NCBI GenBank assembly: GCA_904420535.1
Contig: CAJFVQ010000083.1
Span: forward strand, 1 to 33,536
From: Candidatus Cryptoclostridium obscurum
GTDB taxonomy: Bacteria; Bacillota; Dehalobacteriia; UBA7702
Direction of reading: 5' to 3'
DNA length: 33,536 nt
The translations under genes and the position numbers were made by a program. Below, in pieces: positions 18,818 to 26,237 of this stretch. Under the pieces are notes generated by a model that did no database searches, was not told the DNA's origin, and worked only from the letters and a program-made list of their open reading frames with translations. Positions within the stretch are counted from its first letter, which is position 1, and every line of letters begins with the position of its first letter.

Positions 18818-19173
18818 CTTTCTACTCCTTTACCTAATATTCCTATGAAATAATTTAATGTATGGGGACCGCCTACACTGGCGATAGGTATGGTAAAAGC
18901 AATACCGTGACCCGGTTTACAAAATTCAAATTCTTCATTGAGCATCTTTATGATCGGGGGAACCTCGTCATTTTCCGCGATGGATAACACGATATCCCGC
19001 TCCTTATGTCCAAGTCCCAAACATTCTAAAAGTTCTGTTTTGGCGGTACCTCGCCCCAGGCAAATCAGGTGGTAGGTAACGCCATTTTTTTTGTAAGCTT
19101 CAACGATAGTTTTGCCTTTGCCGCGGTTTACAATGGTGACGATCAATTTTAGCCCCTTGATGGTTTCACTCAT
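18814..19173 (-). CDS. PII-like protein (copy b)
   Basis: A second, divergent PII-like protein of 119 residues. It starts with the PII-type strand GLKLIVTIVNRGKG, has LICLGRGTAKTELLECLGLG in the T-loop region, strand DIVLSI, and a GHGIAFTIPIASVGG C-terminal segment. It resembles copy a in fold but not closely in sequence, so a heteromeric or two-signal arrangement is possible. The start used is the ATG whose complement is at 19171-19173; the ribosome site AAAGGAGG lies 9 nt upstream inside the DUF1538 gene, and the start overlaps its stop by 8 bp. The longer in-frame start at 19203 is rejected. Confidence 0.82.
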   Translation of the reverse strand: MSETIKGLKLIVTIVNRGKGKTIVEAYKKNGVTYHLICLGRGTAKTELLECLGLGHKERDIVLSIAENDEVPPIIKMLNEEFEFCKPGHGIAFTIPIASVGGPHTLNYFIGILGKGVER

Positions 19174-20935
19174 TGGTCTCGGCCTCCTTTTTTTCTTTGT
19201 CAATGCTATCTCCGGTGATTTTTTCTTCTATGACCTTATTCTTTTCTTCTGTTTGGGTTCCTGTTTTTCTCTTTGTTTCAGTTTGGAGAGGAGTTTCTTC
19301 TTCCAAATTCTGGAGGAGAGAGTCGTTATCCGGAGAAGATACTTTTTCCGTTTGGTTGGTTTCGTCTGTTACAATAATTAACATATCGTCTGATATATCA
19401 TCGTCTGTTGTTTCTACTTCAAATTCCAGTTCCGTTTCTTCCGTTGCCGCAAGGGATCCGGCAGAAGCGGTTTCCAGTTTCGCTTTGGAACGTTCTTTGA
19501 TCGTATATAGTACACCTAAGATTTGGATGGTAATTAAAGGCGTCATTGCAACCATGGTGACGATGCCAAAGGCATCGGTGAAAAGATTACCACCGATCGC
19601 ACTGCAGGCTCCCAACGAGAATGGGAGAAGGAACGTTGCTGTCATGGGGCCTGAAGCAACGCCGCCGGAGTCAAAGGCAACAGCAGTAAAAATCTTCGGC
19701 ACAAAAAAGCTCAGTAACAATGCGATCCCATAGCCGGGAATGATAAGATACCAGATGCTTAGTCCCGTCAAAACACGGCACATGGCCAATGCAAGGGAAA
19801 TGCCGACGCCGGCTGCCAAACTGATCATCATAGCCTTTCTGGAAATAGAACCGCCAGTAATTTCTTCTACCTGTTTATTAAGAACGTGAACCGCAGGTTC
19901 TGCCAGGACAATAAAACAACCCATAATGAATCCCAAAGGGATTAAGATATAATGATAGTCGAGATTTGCCAGGGCACTGCCTAAATAATTCCCGGCAGGC
20001 ATAAAACCGACATTAACGCCGGTAAGAAATAGCACTAAACCGATATAGGTATAAATAAGCCCCATACACATCTGGATGAGTTTCCCCTTGGGCAAACGCA
20101 ATGTGAAAATTTGAAAAAGTGCGAAAATAACCACGATCGGTGATAATGCAATGGCCACTTCTTTGGCGTATTCTGGGAAATTATGACCGTAAACCGCCAG
20201 CAACTCATTGATTGTCTGGGGATCTGTGACCTGCATGACATCGGAAGTACCTTCCACATCCACAACGATGCCCATGATCATGACGGCGAGGATAGGGCCG
20301 ATAGAACAAAGGGCAATCAGACCAAAGCTGTCATCGTGGGAGCTTTTTCCACCGAGTACTGCTGTAAGACCGATCCCCAACGCCATGATAAATGGTACCG
20401 TAATGGGGCCAGTGGTCACGCCTCCGGAGTCAAAGGCAATAGCGATAAAATCATCTGGGACGAAGAATCCTAGTGAAAATACAATGATATAAAAACCTAT
20501 AAGCATATAACGCAACGGGATTCGAAGCACCATGCGCAGCAAAGCAACGACCAGGAAAAAGCCAACCCCCAAAGCAACGGACATAATAATAATACCGTTA
20601 GAAATCCCAACGACTTGTTCTGCCAACACTTGTAAATCCGGTTCAGCGATTGTGATAAAGACGCCTAAAGCAAAACATGTGAGAATAATAAACCAAAGGT
20701 TTTTACTTTGTGTAAGTTTGGAACCGATGCTTTCACCCATTGGCATCATGGCAATATCTGCTCCCAAAGTAAAAAAACCCATTCCCAAGATAAGCAAAAA
20801 AGCGCCTGTCAGAAACAGGGCAAATGTTCCGTTGGGCATGGGTGCGATGATATAATGAAGCAGAATAACAATAATTGTAATGGGGATCACAGAGACCAAA
20901 GCTTCTTTAATTTTTGGCCAAAATAAATCTCTCAA
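19166..20935 (-). CDS. DUF1538 family integral membrane protein, two-fold repeat, charged tail
   Basis: A 589-residue polytopic membrane protein with an internal duplication. Half one (about 5-225) and half two (about 285-480) each contain an AEP motif (IAEPD near 97, LAEPA near 345) and FDSGGVxxGP (168-177 and 421-430), the hallmarks of DUF1538. It looks like an inverted- or tandem-repeat transporter, but no substrate is established. Residues about 480-589 form a hydrophilic, acidic and Lys-rich, probably disordered cytoplasmic tail. The start is TTG: AAAGGAGG lies 7 nt upstream, and the ATG at 20995 would fall on the promoter -35. Two PII-like genes overlap its 3' end, implying direct PII control. 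Confidence 0.85.
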   Translation of the reverse strand: MRDLFWPKIKEALVSVIPITIIVILLHYIIAPMPNGTFALFLTGAFLLILGMGFFTLGADIAMMPMGESIGSKLTQSKNLWFIILTCFALGVFITIAEPDLQVLAEQVVGISNGIIIMSVALGVGFFLVVALLRMVLRIPLRYMLIGFYIIVFSLGFFVPDDFIAIAFDSGGVTTGPITVPFIMALGIGLTAVLGGKSSHDDSFGLIALCSIGPILAVMIMGIVVDVEGTSDVMQVTDPQTINELLAVYGHNFPEYAKEVAIALSPIVVIFALFQIFTLRLPKGKLIQMCMGLIYTYIGLVLFLTGVNVGFMPAGNYLGSALANLDYHYILIPLGFIMGCFIVLAEPAVHVLNKQVEEITGGSISRKAMMISLAAGVGISLALAMCRVLTGLSIWYLIIPGYGIALLLSFFVPKIFTAVAFDSGGVASGPMTATFLLPFSLGACSAIGGNLFTDAFGIVTMVAMTPLITIQILGVLYTIKERSKAKLETASAGSLAATEETELEFEVETTDDDISDDMLIIVTDETNQTEKVSSPDNDSLLQNLEEETPLQTETKRKTGTQTEEKNKVIEEKITGDSIDKEKKEAETNE

Positions 20936-20966
20936 ATAAGATCCTCCTTTCCATATCTTACTTAAT

Positions 20967-20995
20967 ATCTTATTATATCTAAATGAGTTTGTCAA
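20967..20995 (-). promoter_or_regulatory. Sigma-A promoter of the DUF1538-PII operon
   Basis: Reading the minus strand, a perfect TTGACA (complement at 20990-20995) and TAAGAT (complement at 20967-20972) are separated by 17 bp, giving +1 near 20960. It supports the TTG start at 20935. Confidence 0.82.
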
Positions 20996-21039
20996 TCAAA
21001 CCGATAGGACTTATATAGTGATAATCGTCGAATTTTGTG

Positions 21040-21074
21040 GGACAATGCAGAATTTTTATTGTTCTGCATATAAT
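21040..21074 (+). promoter_or_regulatory. Candidate sigma-E/SpoIIID-type promoter region of sigK
   Basis: CATATAAT (21067-21074) matches the sigma-E -10 consensus CATACAAT at seven of eight bases. GGACAAT (21040-21046) matches the SpoIIID box GGACAAG at six of seven. A 7-bp inverted repeat, TGCAGAA (21046-21052) and TTCTGCA (21062-21068), lies between them. No good -35 is present, which fits an activator-dependent promoter. In Bacillus sigK needs sigma-E and SpoIIID; applying that here is inference. Confidence 0.5.
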
Positions 21075-21103
21075 GGAGTAATGACATCGGAGGTGGACTT
21101 TGT

Positions 21104-21805
21104 ATGATTTTGCTGTTTCGCCATAAGTGGAAACTAAAAGTAATATGTCTTTTGGGACGTGATTTTTGCGGATATGTTGGGAACCATTATTTCCCAAAAC
21201 CTCTTTCAACAGAGGAAGAGAAGGAAATGCTCCTTCGGCGAGAAAATGGCGATGCCGAAGCCCGTAATATTTTGATCGAGAGGAATCTGAGGTTAGTAGC
21301 GCATATTTGTAAGAAATATGAAAATACCAATGTTGATAAGGACGATCTGATTTCCATTGGAACCATCGGTCTGATTAAAGCGATAGATTCTTTTTCCATG
21401 GACCGCAAAGTGCGCTTGGCAACCTACGCTGCTCGCTGTGTGGAAAATGAAATTCTGATGTTTTTGCGGGCCGGTAAAAATTTAAGGCAGGATGTTTCCC
21501 TTTATGAACCATTGGGACATGATAAAGAGGGAAATGAGATTGCTCTTATTGATATTTTAAGTACTGGTGAAAATACTATGATAGAGGATTTGGAGTTAAA
21601 GCATCTCAAATCAGAACTTTTGAAGCATATGGATACTTTGGAACCGCGGGAACGACGTGTTTTAATCATGCGGTACGGATTAAAGGATGACCACAAGCAA
21701 ACTCAGAGAAAAGTCGCGGAACAGTTGGGTATCAGCCGTTCCTATGTATCCCGCATTGAGAGCAAAGCGTTAAAAAAGCTTTTTGGAGTTCTGAAAGAAA
21801 CATAA
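21104..21805 (+). CDS. sigK: RNA polymerase sporulation sigma factor sigma-K (pro-form)
   Basis: Sigma-K directs late mother-cell transcription during endospore formation. The 233-residue protein shows sigma-70 region 2 (ARNILIERNLRLVAHI, DLISIGTIGLIKAIDSF, KLATYAARCVENEILM-like), the sigma-K/E signature GHDKEGNEIALIDIL, and region 4.2 (LGISRSYVSRIESKALKKL). About 34 residues precede FPKPLS, similar to the inhibitory pro-sequence of Bacillus pro-sigma-K, though with more basic residues; removal would need a SpoIVFB-type protease. The gene is intact, with no skin-like interruption. GGAGGTGG (21089-21096) is 7 nt before the ATG. It is a single-gene unit with its own terminator. Confidence 0.92.
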   Translation: MILLFRHKWKLKVICLLGRDFCGYVGNHYFPKPLSTEEEKEMLLRRENGDAEARNILIERNLRLVAHICKKYENTNVDKDDLISIGTIGLIKAIDSFSMDRKVRLATYAARCVENEILMFLRAGKNLRQDVSLYEPLGHDKEGNEIALIDILSTGENTMIEDLELKHLKSELLKHMDTLEPRERRVLIMRYGLKDDHKQTQRKVAEQLGISRSYVSRIESKALKKLFGVLKET

Positions 21806-21821
21806 TCGTAATGACAAAAGT

Positions 21822-21858
21822 AAAAGCCGCGGACCCATTGAAGGATCCTCGGCTTTTT
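21822..21858 (+). terminator. Rho-independent terminator after sigK
   Basis: AAAAGCCG (21822-21829) pairs with CGGCTTTT (21850-21857), with an inner GGA/TCC helix. The A-tract on the other side may also stop transcripts of the converging serine hydrolase gene. Confidence 0.82.
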
Positions 21859-21924
21859 ACGTACCTTACTTTTAGTAGAAAAATTGATGTCTATCAACTG
21901 TATATTTTTCATGTGGGTTTTTTA

Positions 21925-23007
21925 TTACGATCCGCAGTTTGCTACAATCGCATTGACAAACTGCCAATACATGCTGGTTCTACCTGTATTATGGCTTGTG
22001 AAAGCGATGATTAAATTAAAATCGGGAACGACAAAAATAAATTGACCGAAATGACCTTGGGCAAAATAGGCACTATGTCCTTCAAACTGTCTAACCCACC
22101 ATTGATAGCCGTAATCGGCTGAGCCTGAGTCTCTAATAAATTGAATGCTGGTGGATGCTTCTATCCAATCGGAAGAAACAATTTGCTCTCCCTGCCAATT
22201 ACCCTTGTTGAGATAAAGCCTTCCGATTTTTAACATATCATATACATTCATTTGGAAACCGTTTCCGCCGTCGGTAATGCCTTGGGGATCCGTATTGCAC
22301 TGCACACTTTCCATCCCCAGCGGTTCAAATAAATACTTTTGACCAAATTCATAAACACTCATGCCGGTTGCCTCTTGAAGAATGGCGCACAATAAATGGG
22401 AATTCCCGGTAGAATAACTGAAGACAGTTCCCGGTTCTGAGGTAACAGGTCGATCCAAGATATACTGAACCCAATGATCACTTGCAATCCATTCGTTCCA
22501 GTTTGCATCGTCACTCATGTCAATCCCGGACGTATGGGTCAGTAAATGCCAAATTGTTATTTGTTTCTGATACTCACTACCATTGGCTTCAATTTCTGGA
22601 AAGTATTCAGATATGAAAACATCAGTACTTTCAATCAATCCTTTGTCAATGGCGATGCCAACCAAAGCGCTGGTAATACTTTTTGAGCATGAATATAGAG
22701 AAAATATGCTGGACGCATCGTAGCTGTCTTTATAATATTCGTCGATGATATAGTCATCTCTGACGGTGACACATGCTTGAATTTCAGTATTGTCAAATTG
22801 GTTGTGGAGAGAAGTGAAGATACTGGAAGAAATATTATGGTTTTCGGGAGTATCCTTTTGCCACTCAAATTGTGTTTCTATGGTTTCCGTTGTTATATCA
22901 GAAGTTTGCTCTGATTGTTCTGTTGTTTCGGTATTGGCATTATTTGTACAGCCTGAGAAAGTCAGCAATAACAATAGTACCGGTAAGATAACAATCAGTT
23001 TTTTCAT
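21925..23007 (-). CDS. Beta-lactamase family serine hydrolase, lipoprotein
   Basis: A 360-residue exported lipoprotein: residues 1-19 form a signal peptide and LTFSGC ends in the lipidated Cys20, followed by a Thr/Glu-rich linker to about residue 50. The catalytic domain has SCSK (Ser106-x-x-Lys109), the SxxK motif of class C beta-lactamases, D-peptidases and related esterases. It also has YSTGNSHLL (Tyr198) in the place of the YxN motif, a form seen in 6-aminohexanoate-hydrolase-like esterases. The terminal HFGQFI segment stands where KTG-type motifs sit. The substrate is unknown; cell-wall peptide or ester hydrolysis are possible, and resistance should not be assumed. Confidence 0.88.
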   Translation of the reverse strand: MKKLIVILPVLLLLLTFSGCTNNANTETTEQSEQTSDITTETIETQFEWQKDTPENHNISSSIFTSLHNQFDNTEIQACVTVRDDYIIDEYYKDSYDASSIFSLYSCSKSITSALVGIAIDKGLIESTDVFISEYFPEIEANGSEYQKQITIWHLLTHTSGIDMSDDANWNEWIASDHWVQYILDRPVTSEPGTVFSYSTGNSHLLCAILQEATGMSVYEFGQKYLFEPLGMESVQCNTDPQGITDGGNGFQMNVYDMLKIGRLYLNKGNWQGEQIVSSDWIEASTSIQFIRDSGSADYGYQWWVRQFEGHSAYFAQGHFGQFIFVVPDFNLIIAFTSHNTGRTSMYWQFVNAIVANCGS

Positions 23008-23086
23008 TAAAATTTACCTTTCGTTTTCCTGCTATTTTATCTGCTTTCTATCTTTTTACCGGAATGAAATGTTGGGAAATGAATGA

Positions 23087-24508
23087 TTACCATTTTGACT
23101 CGGTCAAACCGCCATTGCTCCAGTCGGAAGAAGCATTTCCGTAAGTGATACCGTCAGCATCGGTAAATTGTCCCACACTAGGATACGTTGCCGAAGTTGT
23201 TGCATTGTGGTACCACGTTCCACGGAATGTCGCCCCATCGATAAGATATCCGATGCCCTCGGTAATATGGCCTTTGGAAAATGTGCCGACATACAGCTCA
23301 CCCATTGACGAAATATAGCGCCCGCTGCCGGTCATGGTTCCATTCGCCCAGTTTCCGATATAGCGATGTCCCGTTGCAGTAGTAAAGCTTCCATAAGTAA
23401 GATTTCCGCTTGCCACGGTTCCGTAAAAACCATCTCTCTGGTCGTTAAAACCAAGGGAAAGCAGACCGTTAATGTCATTTTGCGTCGATGCTGTTCCATA
23501 AAAGCCATTTGCATTCCGCAGAATGCTGGGTAATGTACAACTGATATAAATTGATTTGGTGCTTTCATTTTCTGTCACCGAGATATTCAGGGCGTCTGCC
23601 ATGGCTTTTAGGGGAAACATCGTGTTTTCATTTGACAAAATTGGGGCAGCTGCCAGCGTTGTTTCGTTACCATTGACATAAGCGTTGGTTTTTCCGATCC
23701 AGCATTGTAAATCTTGGGAATCGTTGTCTACTACTAGCAACTTTGTCGTGGGATAAAATGTGATTTCATATCCCATGGACTCCACAAAGGGCCGCGCCTG
23801 AATCATATTCACGCCGTCCACTGTTTCAACGCGAACATTGGATTTTACCAATGAACCGTTTACGTAGATCTTAACTTGATTTCCCTCGGGGATTTCAACG
23901 TTGCGAAGATAGTAAGCTAATATTTTTGCAGTTTCTCCGCGAGTGATTGCTCGTTCCGGTGTAAAAGAGCCATCTTCATTGCCATTAATGATCCCTGTGG
24001 CCTGGAGTCCGTACACTGCTTCCTTGGCCCAAACGCCAATTTCGTCATCATCGGTAAATGGGGTCGTTTCCATAGTAGCGTCGGGAAGGTTGTCTTTTAC
24101 TTTGACCAGATAACGGTAGAACATTACAGCCAGTTCCTGTCGGCTGATATTTCCATCGGGAAGAAAACGACCATCAGTATATCCGTCGACAACGCCGTTT
24201 TCCGTCGCCCATTGGATGGCAGACGCACCCCAATGATCATTTACATCACTATAGGGGACCTTCCCTGAGAACGATGTTAAATCAACACCAGCTTCTCTTG
24301 CCAGAATCATGACAAATTCTGCCCGGGTAATTTGACCGTTGGGTCGAAAGCTACCGTCGGGATATCCGTCGATCAGTCCTTTATCGGTAATATATTGGAT
24401 ATTTTCTTTGGACCAATGTCCATCGACATCTGTAAATTCCACCGCAAAAACGGGCATAGCGCAAAAAAGACACAGTATAAAAGCGCATAGGAAAATGTGT
24501 TTTTTCAT
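23087..24508 (-). CDS. SLH-domain exoprotein with copper amine oxidase-N and MORN-like repeats
   Basis: A 473-residue secreted protein with signal peptide 1-22 (cleavage after VFA). Three S-layer homology repeats follow (about 24-66, 86-130, 150-195; FTDVDGHWSKENI, GYPDGSFRPNGQITRAEF), which normally anchor proteins to pyruvylated cell-wall polymer. Residues about 205-325 match a copper amine oxidase N-terminal-like domain (IQARPFVESMGY, FPLKAMADALN), a stalk domain that does not itself bind copper. Residues about 338-460 contain degenerate MORN-like Gly-Tyr repeats (GFYGTV, YIGNWANG, YVGTFSKG, FRGTW). No enzyme domain is seen, so a structural or adhesive surface role is likely. AAAGGAG precedes the ATG. 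Confidence 0.87.
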   Translation of the reverse strand: MKKHIFLCAFILCLFCAMPVFAVEFTDVDGHWSKENIQYITDKGLIDGYPDGSFRPNGQITRAEFVMILAREAGVDLTSFSGKVPYSDVNDHWGASAIQWATENGVVDGYTDGRFLPDGNISRQELAVMFYRYLVKVKDNLPDATMETTPFTDDDEIGVWAKEAVYGLQATGIINGNEDGSFTPERAITRGETAKILAYYLRNVEIPEGNQVKIYVNGSLVKSNVRVETVDGVNMIQARPFVESMGYEITFYPTTKLLVVDNDSQDLQCWIGKTNAYVNGNETTLAAAPILSNENTMFPLKAMADALNISVTENESTKSIYISCTLPSILRNANGFYGTASTQNDINGLLSLGFNDQRDGFYGTVASGNLTYGSFTTATGHRYIGNWANGTMTGSGRYISSMGELYVGTFSKGHITEGIGYLIDGATFRGTWYHNATTSATYPSVGQFTDADGITYGNASSDWSNGGLTESKW

Positions 24509-24823
24509 AAAACAGTCTCCTTTGGGACAATGTAAGAGTGCCGAGATCTTAATTAAGATATTAGGGATATCAAGAAGTTTAATAAAATGAATGATAAATT
24601 AATAACTATATTTGATTTATTATATCATAACGATTGTAATGTTTCAAACCGATAATTGAAAAGAATGACCATAATAAATGACCAAAATTAATTTTAAATA
24701 ACGATTTTTTATGACATATCAAAGATTTTATAAAGATTCTTAATAAATTCCTTTATGAATTTTAAAAAACGTGGTATGCTATTATATATCATTTATAAAG
24801 AAAATGAAGATAAGGAGGTTCCC
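24509..24823. other. Divergent intergenic region between the SLH gene and dfx
   Basis: 315 bp of very AT-rich DNA. It carries the SLH-gene promoter on the minus strand and a 14-bp perfect palindrome, ATCTTAATTAAGAT (24546-24559), in the SLH leader. Toward dfx there is only a weak candidate, TGG-TATGCT (-10 at 24774-24779). No RNA gene was recognised. Confidence 0.55.
24619..24647 (-). promoter_or_regulatory. Sigma-A promoter of the SLH-domain gene
   Basis: On the minus strand TTGAAA (complement 24642-24647) and an extended TGA-TATAAT (complement of the hexamer 24619-24624) are spaced 17 bp. This predicts a 5' leader of about 100 nt. Confidence 0.75.
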
Positions 24824-25186
24824 ATGAAAATTTATTTATGTGAAAAATGCGGTGAAATGGTCATGGAATTAAAGGAAAGAGAGCACCCTTCTTGTTGTGG
24901 ACAACCTATGAAGATTCTTGAAGCAAACACTGTCGACGCCGCGAAAGAAAAGCATGTCCCCGCAGTAACGAAAGAAGATGGTAAACTTTCTATTCATGTG
25001 GGTTCTGTCGAACATCCAATGACAGATGAGCACAGCATTGAATGGGTAGCCGCCGTTGGCGATCAGTCACTGATTATGCATCATTTTCAACCGGGCGAAG
25101 CTCCTTCGGTAAAAGTTTGTGATCGAGGAGCAAAAGAAGTTTACGCCTATTGTAATTTGCATGGTCTGTGGAAAACGGAGCTTTAA
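24824..25186 (+). CDS. dfx: Desulfoferrodoxin (2Fe superoxide reductase)
   Basis: This enzyme reduces superoxide to hydrogen peroxide without making O2, a typical anaerobe defence. The 120-residue protein has both iron sites. Center I is the Cys4 desulforedoxin-like site (Cys6, Cys9, Cys24, Cys25). Center II is the catalytic His4Cys site (His44, His64, His70, Cys110 and His113), with the conserved Glu42-Lys43 before the first His. The start is ATG 24824, placed by AAGGAGGTT 6 nt upstream; the longer open frame from 24755 has no ribosome site. A flavin reductase-rubredoxin gene follows after 1 bp and is the likely electron donor. Confidence 0.95.
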   Translation: MKIYLCEKCGEMVMELKEREHPSCCGQPMKILEANTVDAAKEKHVPAVTKEDGKLSIHVGSVEHPMTDEHSIEWVAAVGDQSLIMHHFQPGEAPSVKVCDRGAKEVYAYCNLHGLWKTEL

Positions 25187-25187
25187 T

Positions 25188-25835
25188 ATGGATCAAACAG
25201 TTCTGTATCAATTATCTTATGGACTTTACGCCATTGGAGTCATGGATGGGCAAAATCCGACGGGATGCATTGTTAATACAGTGTTTCAGATTACCAGCGA
25301 TGCACCATCCATTGCTGTAAGTATCAACAAAAATAACTATACCATGGAAGTATTAAAACAGAATCCTCAATTTGGTGTGTCGATTCTTTCTGAAGACGTG
25401 CCTCCCGAAGTTATCGGCAATTTGGGGTTTTCGTCGGGTAAGGAAAATAAGGAAAAATGGAAAGATTTGCCTTATCGCATGTTCCATGGGGTTCCTGTGA
25501 TCAGTCAAGGAGCGACTGGGTTCCTTCGCTGTGAAATTTTGTCCATGACAGAGAATGGAACTCACATCGTGGTCATTGCCAAAGTGCTCGATGCTGAACA
25601 GGGAGAAAAGGGCGAGCCGATGACCTATAAATACTATCACGAGGTGAGGAAGGGGAACGCTCCGAAAAATGCTCCCACATACCGGGGAGAATCATCAGAA
25701 GATGAGTCTGAAGTTTCAGGTCCTCGTTATCGTTGTGTATTTTGCGGTTATATTCATGTGGGAGAACTGCCCGATGATTTTGTATGTCCGGGCTGTGGTA
25801 TGCCTGCTTCTGCCTTTGAGAAAATTTCCGATTAA
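25188..25835 (+). CDS. hrb: Flavin reductase-rubredoxin fusion (high molecular weight rubredoxin)
   Basis: A 215-residue two-domain redox protein. Residues about 1-155 match the FMN-binding split-barrel flavin reductase family (ATGFLRCEI segment). An acidic linker (about 165-178) leads to a C-terminal rubredoxin with Cys183-x2-Cys186 and Cys200-x2-Cys203 (YRCVFCGYIHVGE, FVCPGCGMPASAFE). The Moorella homologue passes electrons from NADH to an FprA flavodiiron protein. Here the gene is next to desulfoferrodoxin, so electron supply to superoxide reductase is the likely role (inference). The start is ATG 25188 with GGAG upstream, 1 bp after dfx. The unit ends at a strong terminator. Confidence 0.9.
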   Translation: MDQTVLYQLSYGLYAIGVMDGQNPTGCIVNTVFQITSDAPSIAVSINKNNYTMEVLKQNPQFGVSILSEDVPPEVIGNLGFSSGKENKEKWKDLPYRMFHGVPVISQGATGFLRCEILSMTENGTHIVVIAKVLDAEQGEKGEPMTYKYYHEVRKGNAPKNAPTYRGESSEDESEVSGPRYRCVFCGYIHVGELPDDFVCPGCGMPASAFEKISD

Positions 25836-25847
25836 TATCTGTTCTTT

Positions 25848-25884
25848 CAAAAGACCGGCGAAATAGTATTTCGTCGGTCTTTTG
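25848..25884. terminator. Rho-independent terminator after hrb
   Basis: A 17-bp stem (25848-25864 with 25868-25884), broken only by a wobble pair, has a 3-nt loop and A/T tracts on both flanks. Confidence 0.93.
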
Positions 25885-25931
25885 CATATGATAACATAGG
25901 AAAGTTTTGAGACAAGAGAGGGAATACCAAA

Positions 25932-26150
25932 ATGTATGATTATTCATCATTTCGCCAGTGGATGACCGGAGTAAATCGTGTTTATCTTGCTTCTTGGTCG
26001 GCGGCAGTCCTCAGTTATGGTAAAAATGCTGAAGATATTACTGTACTGGCGGAGTATTTTTCTCTTTTATCTACTTGTTTATCCAATATCGTATTGGCGC
26101 TAGGAGCGGAAGTAGTTCTCAATACGGATGAAGTGAACACGATTATTTAA
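25932..26150 (+). CDS. Small hypothetical protein (72 aa)
   Basis: A 72-residue frame between two transcription boundaries, with GAGAGGG upstream of the ATG. The N-terminal half is aromatic and polar (YDYSSFRQWMTGVNRVYLASW). The rest is a helical, Leu/Ala-rich stretch (DITVLAEYFSLLSTCLSNIV) resembling the small uncharacterised DUF6774-like proteins of Clostridia, a resemblance noted by eye only. No signal peptide or catalytic motif is visible. Codon use and spacing look genuine. Function unknown. Confidence 0.65.
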   Translation: MYDYSSFRQWMTGVNRVYLASWSAAVLSYGKNAEDITVLAEYFSLLSTCLSNIVLALGAEVVLNTDEVNTII

Positions 26151-26168
26151 ATACCGGTGCAGCTTTAC

Positions 26169-26197
26169 TTTAGAACGGCGCCATGATATTATATAAT
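26169..26197 (+). promoter_or_regulatory. Candidate promoter of cls
   Basis: TTTAGA (26169-26174, four of six) and a perfect TATAAT (26192-26197) are spaced 17 bp, 40 bp upstream of the cls start. Confidence 0.55.
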
Positions 26198-26237
26198 TAG
26201 CCATTTTTATGCCAGATTTTAAGAAAGGGGTGATTTA

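Noticed and set aside
19173-19733. 186-residue Ser-rich open frame on the plus strand inside the DUF1538 gene
   Set aside because: Composition reflects the reverse complement of the low-complexity tail and membrane helices; no supporting start signal.
21925-23007. Calling the serine hydrolase a resistance beta-lactamase
   Set aside because: The SxxK fold is shared with esterases and peptidases, the YxN position is YST, and nothing in context points to antibiotic resistance.
24615-24635. PerR/Fur-like box upstream of dfx and the SLH gene
   Set aside because: The match to the TTATAAT-type palindrome is poor and is explained by AT-richness and the minus-strand -10.
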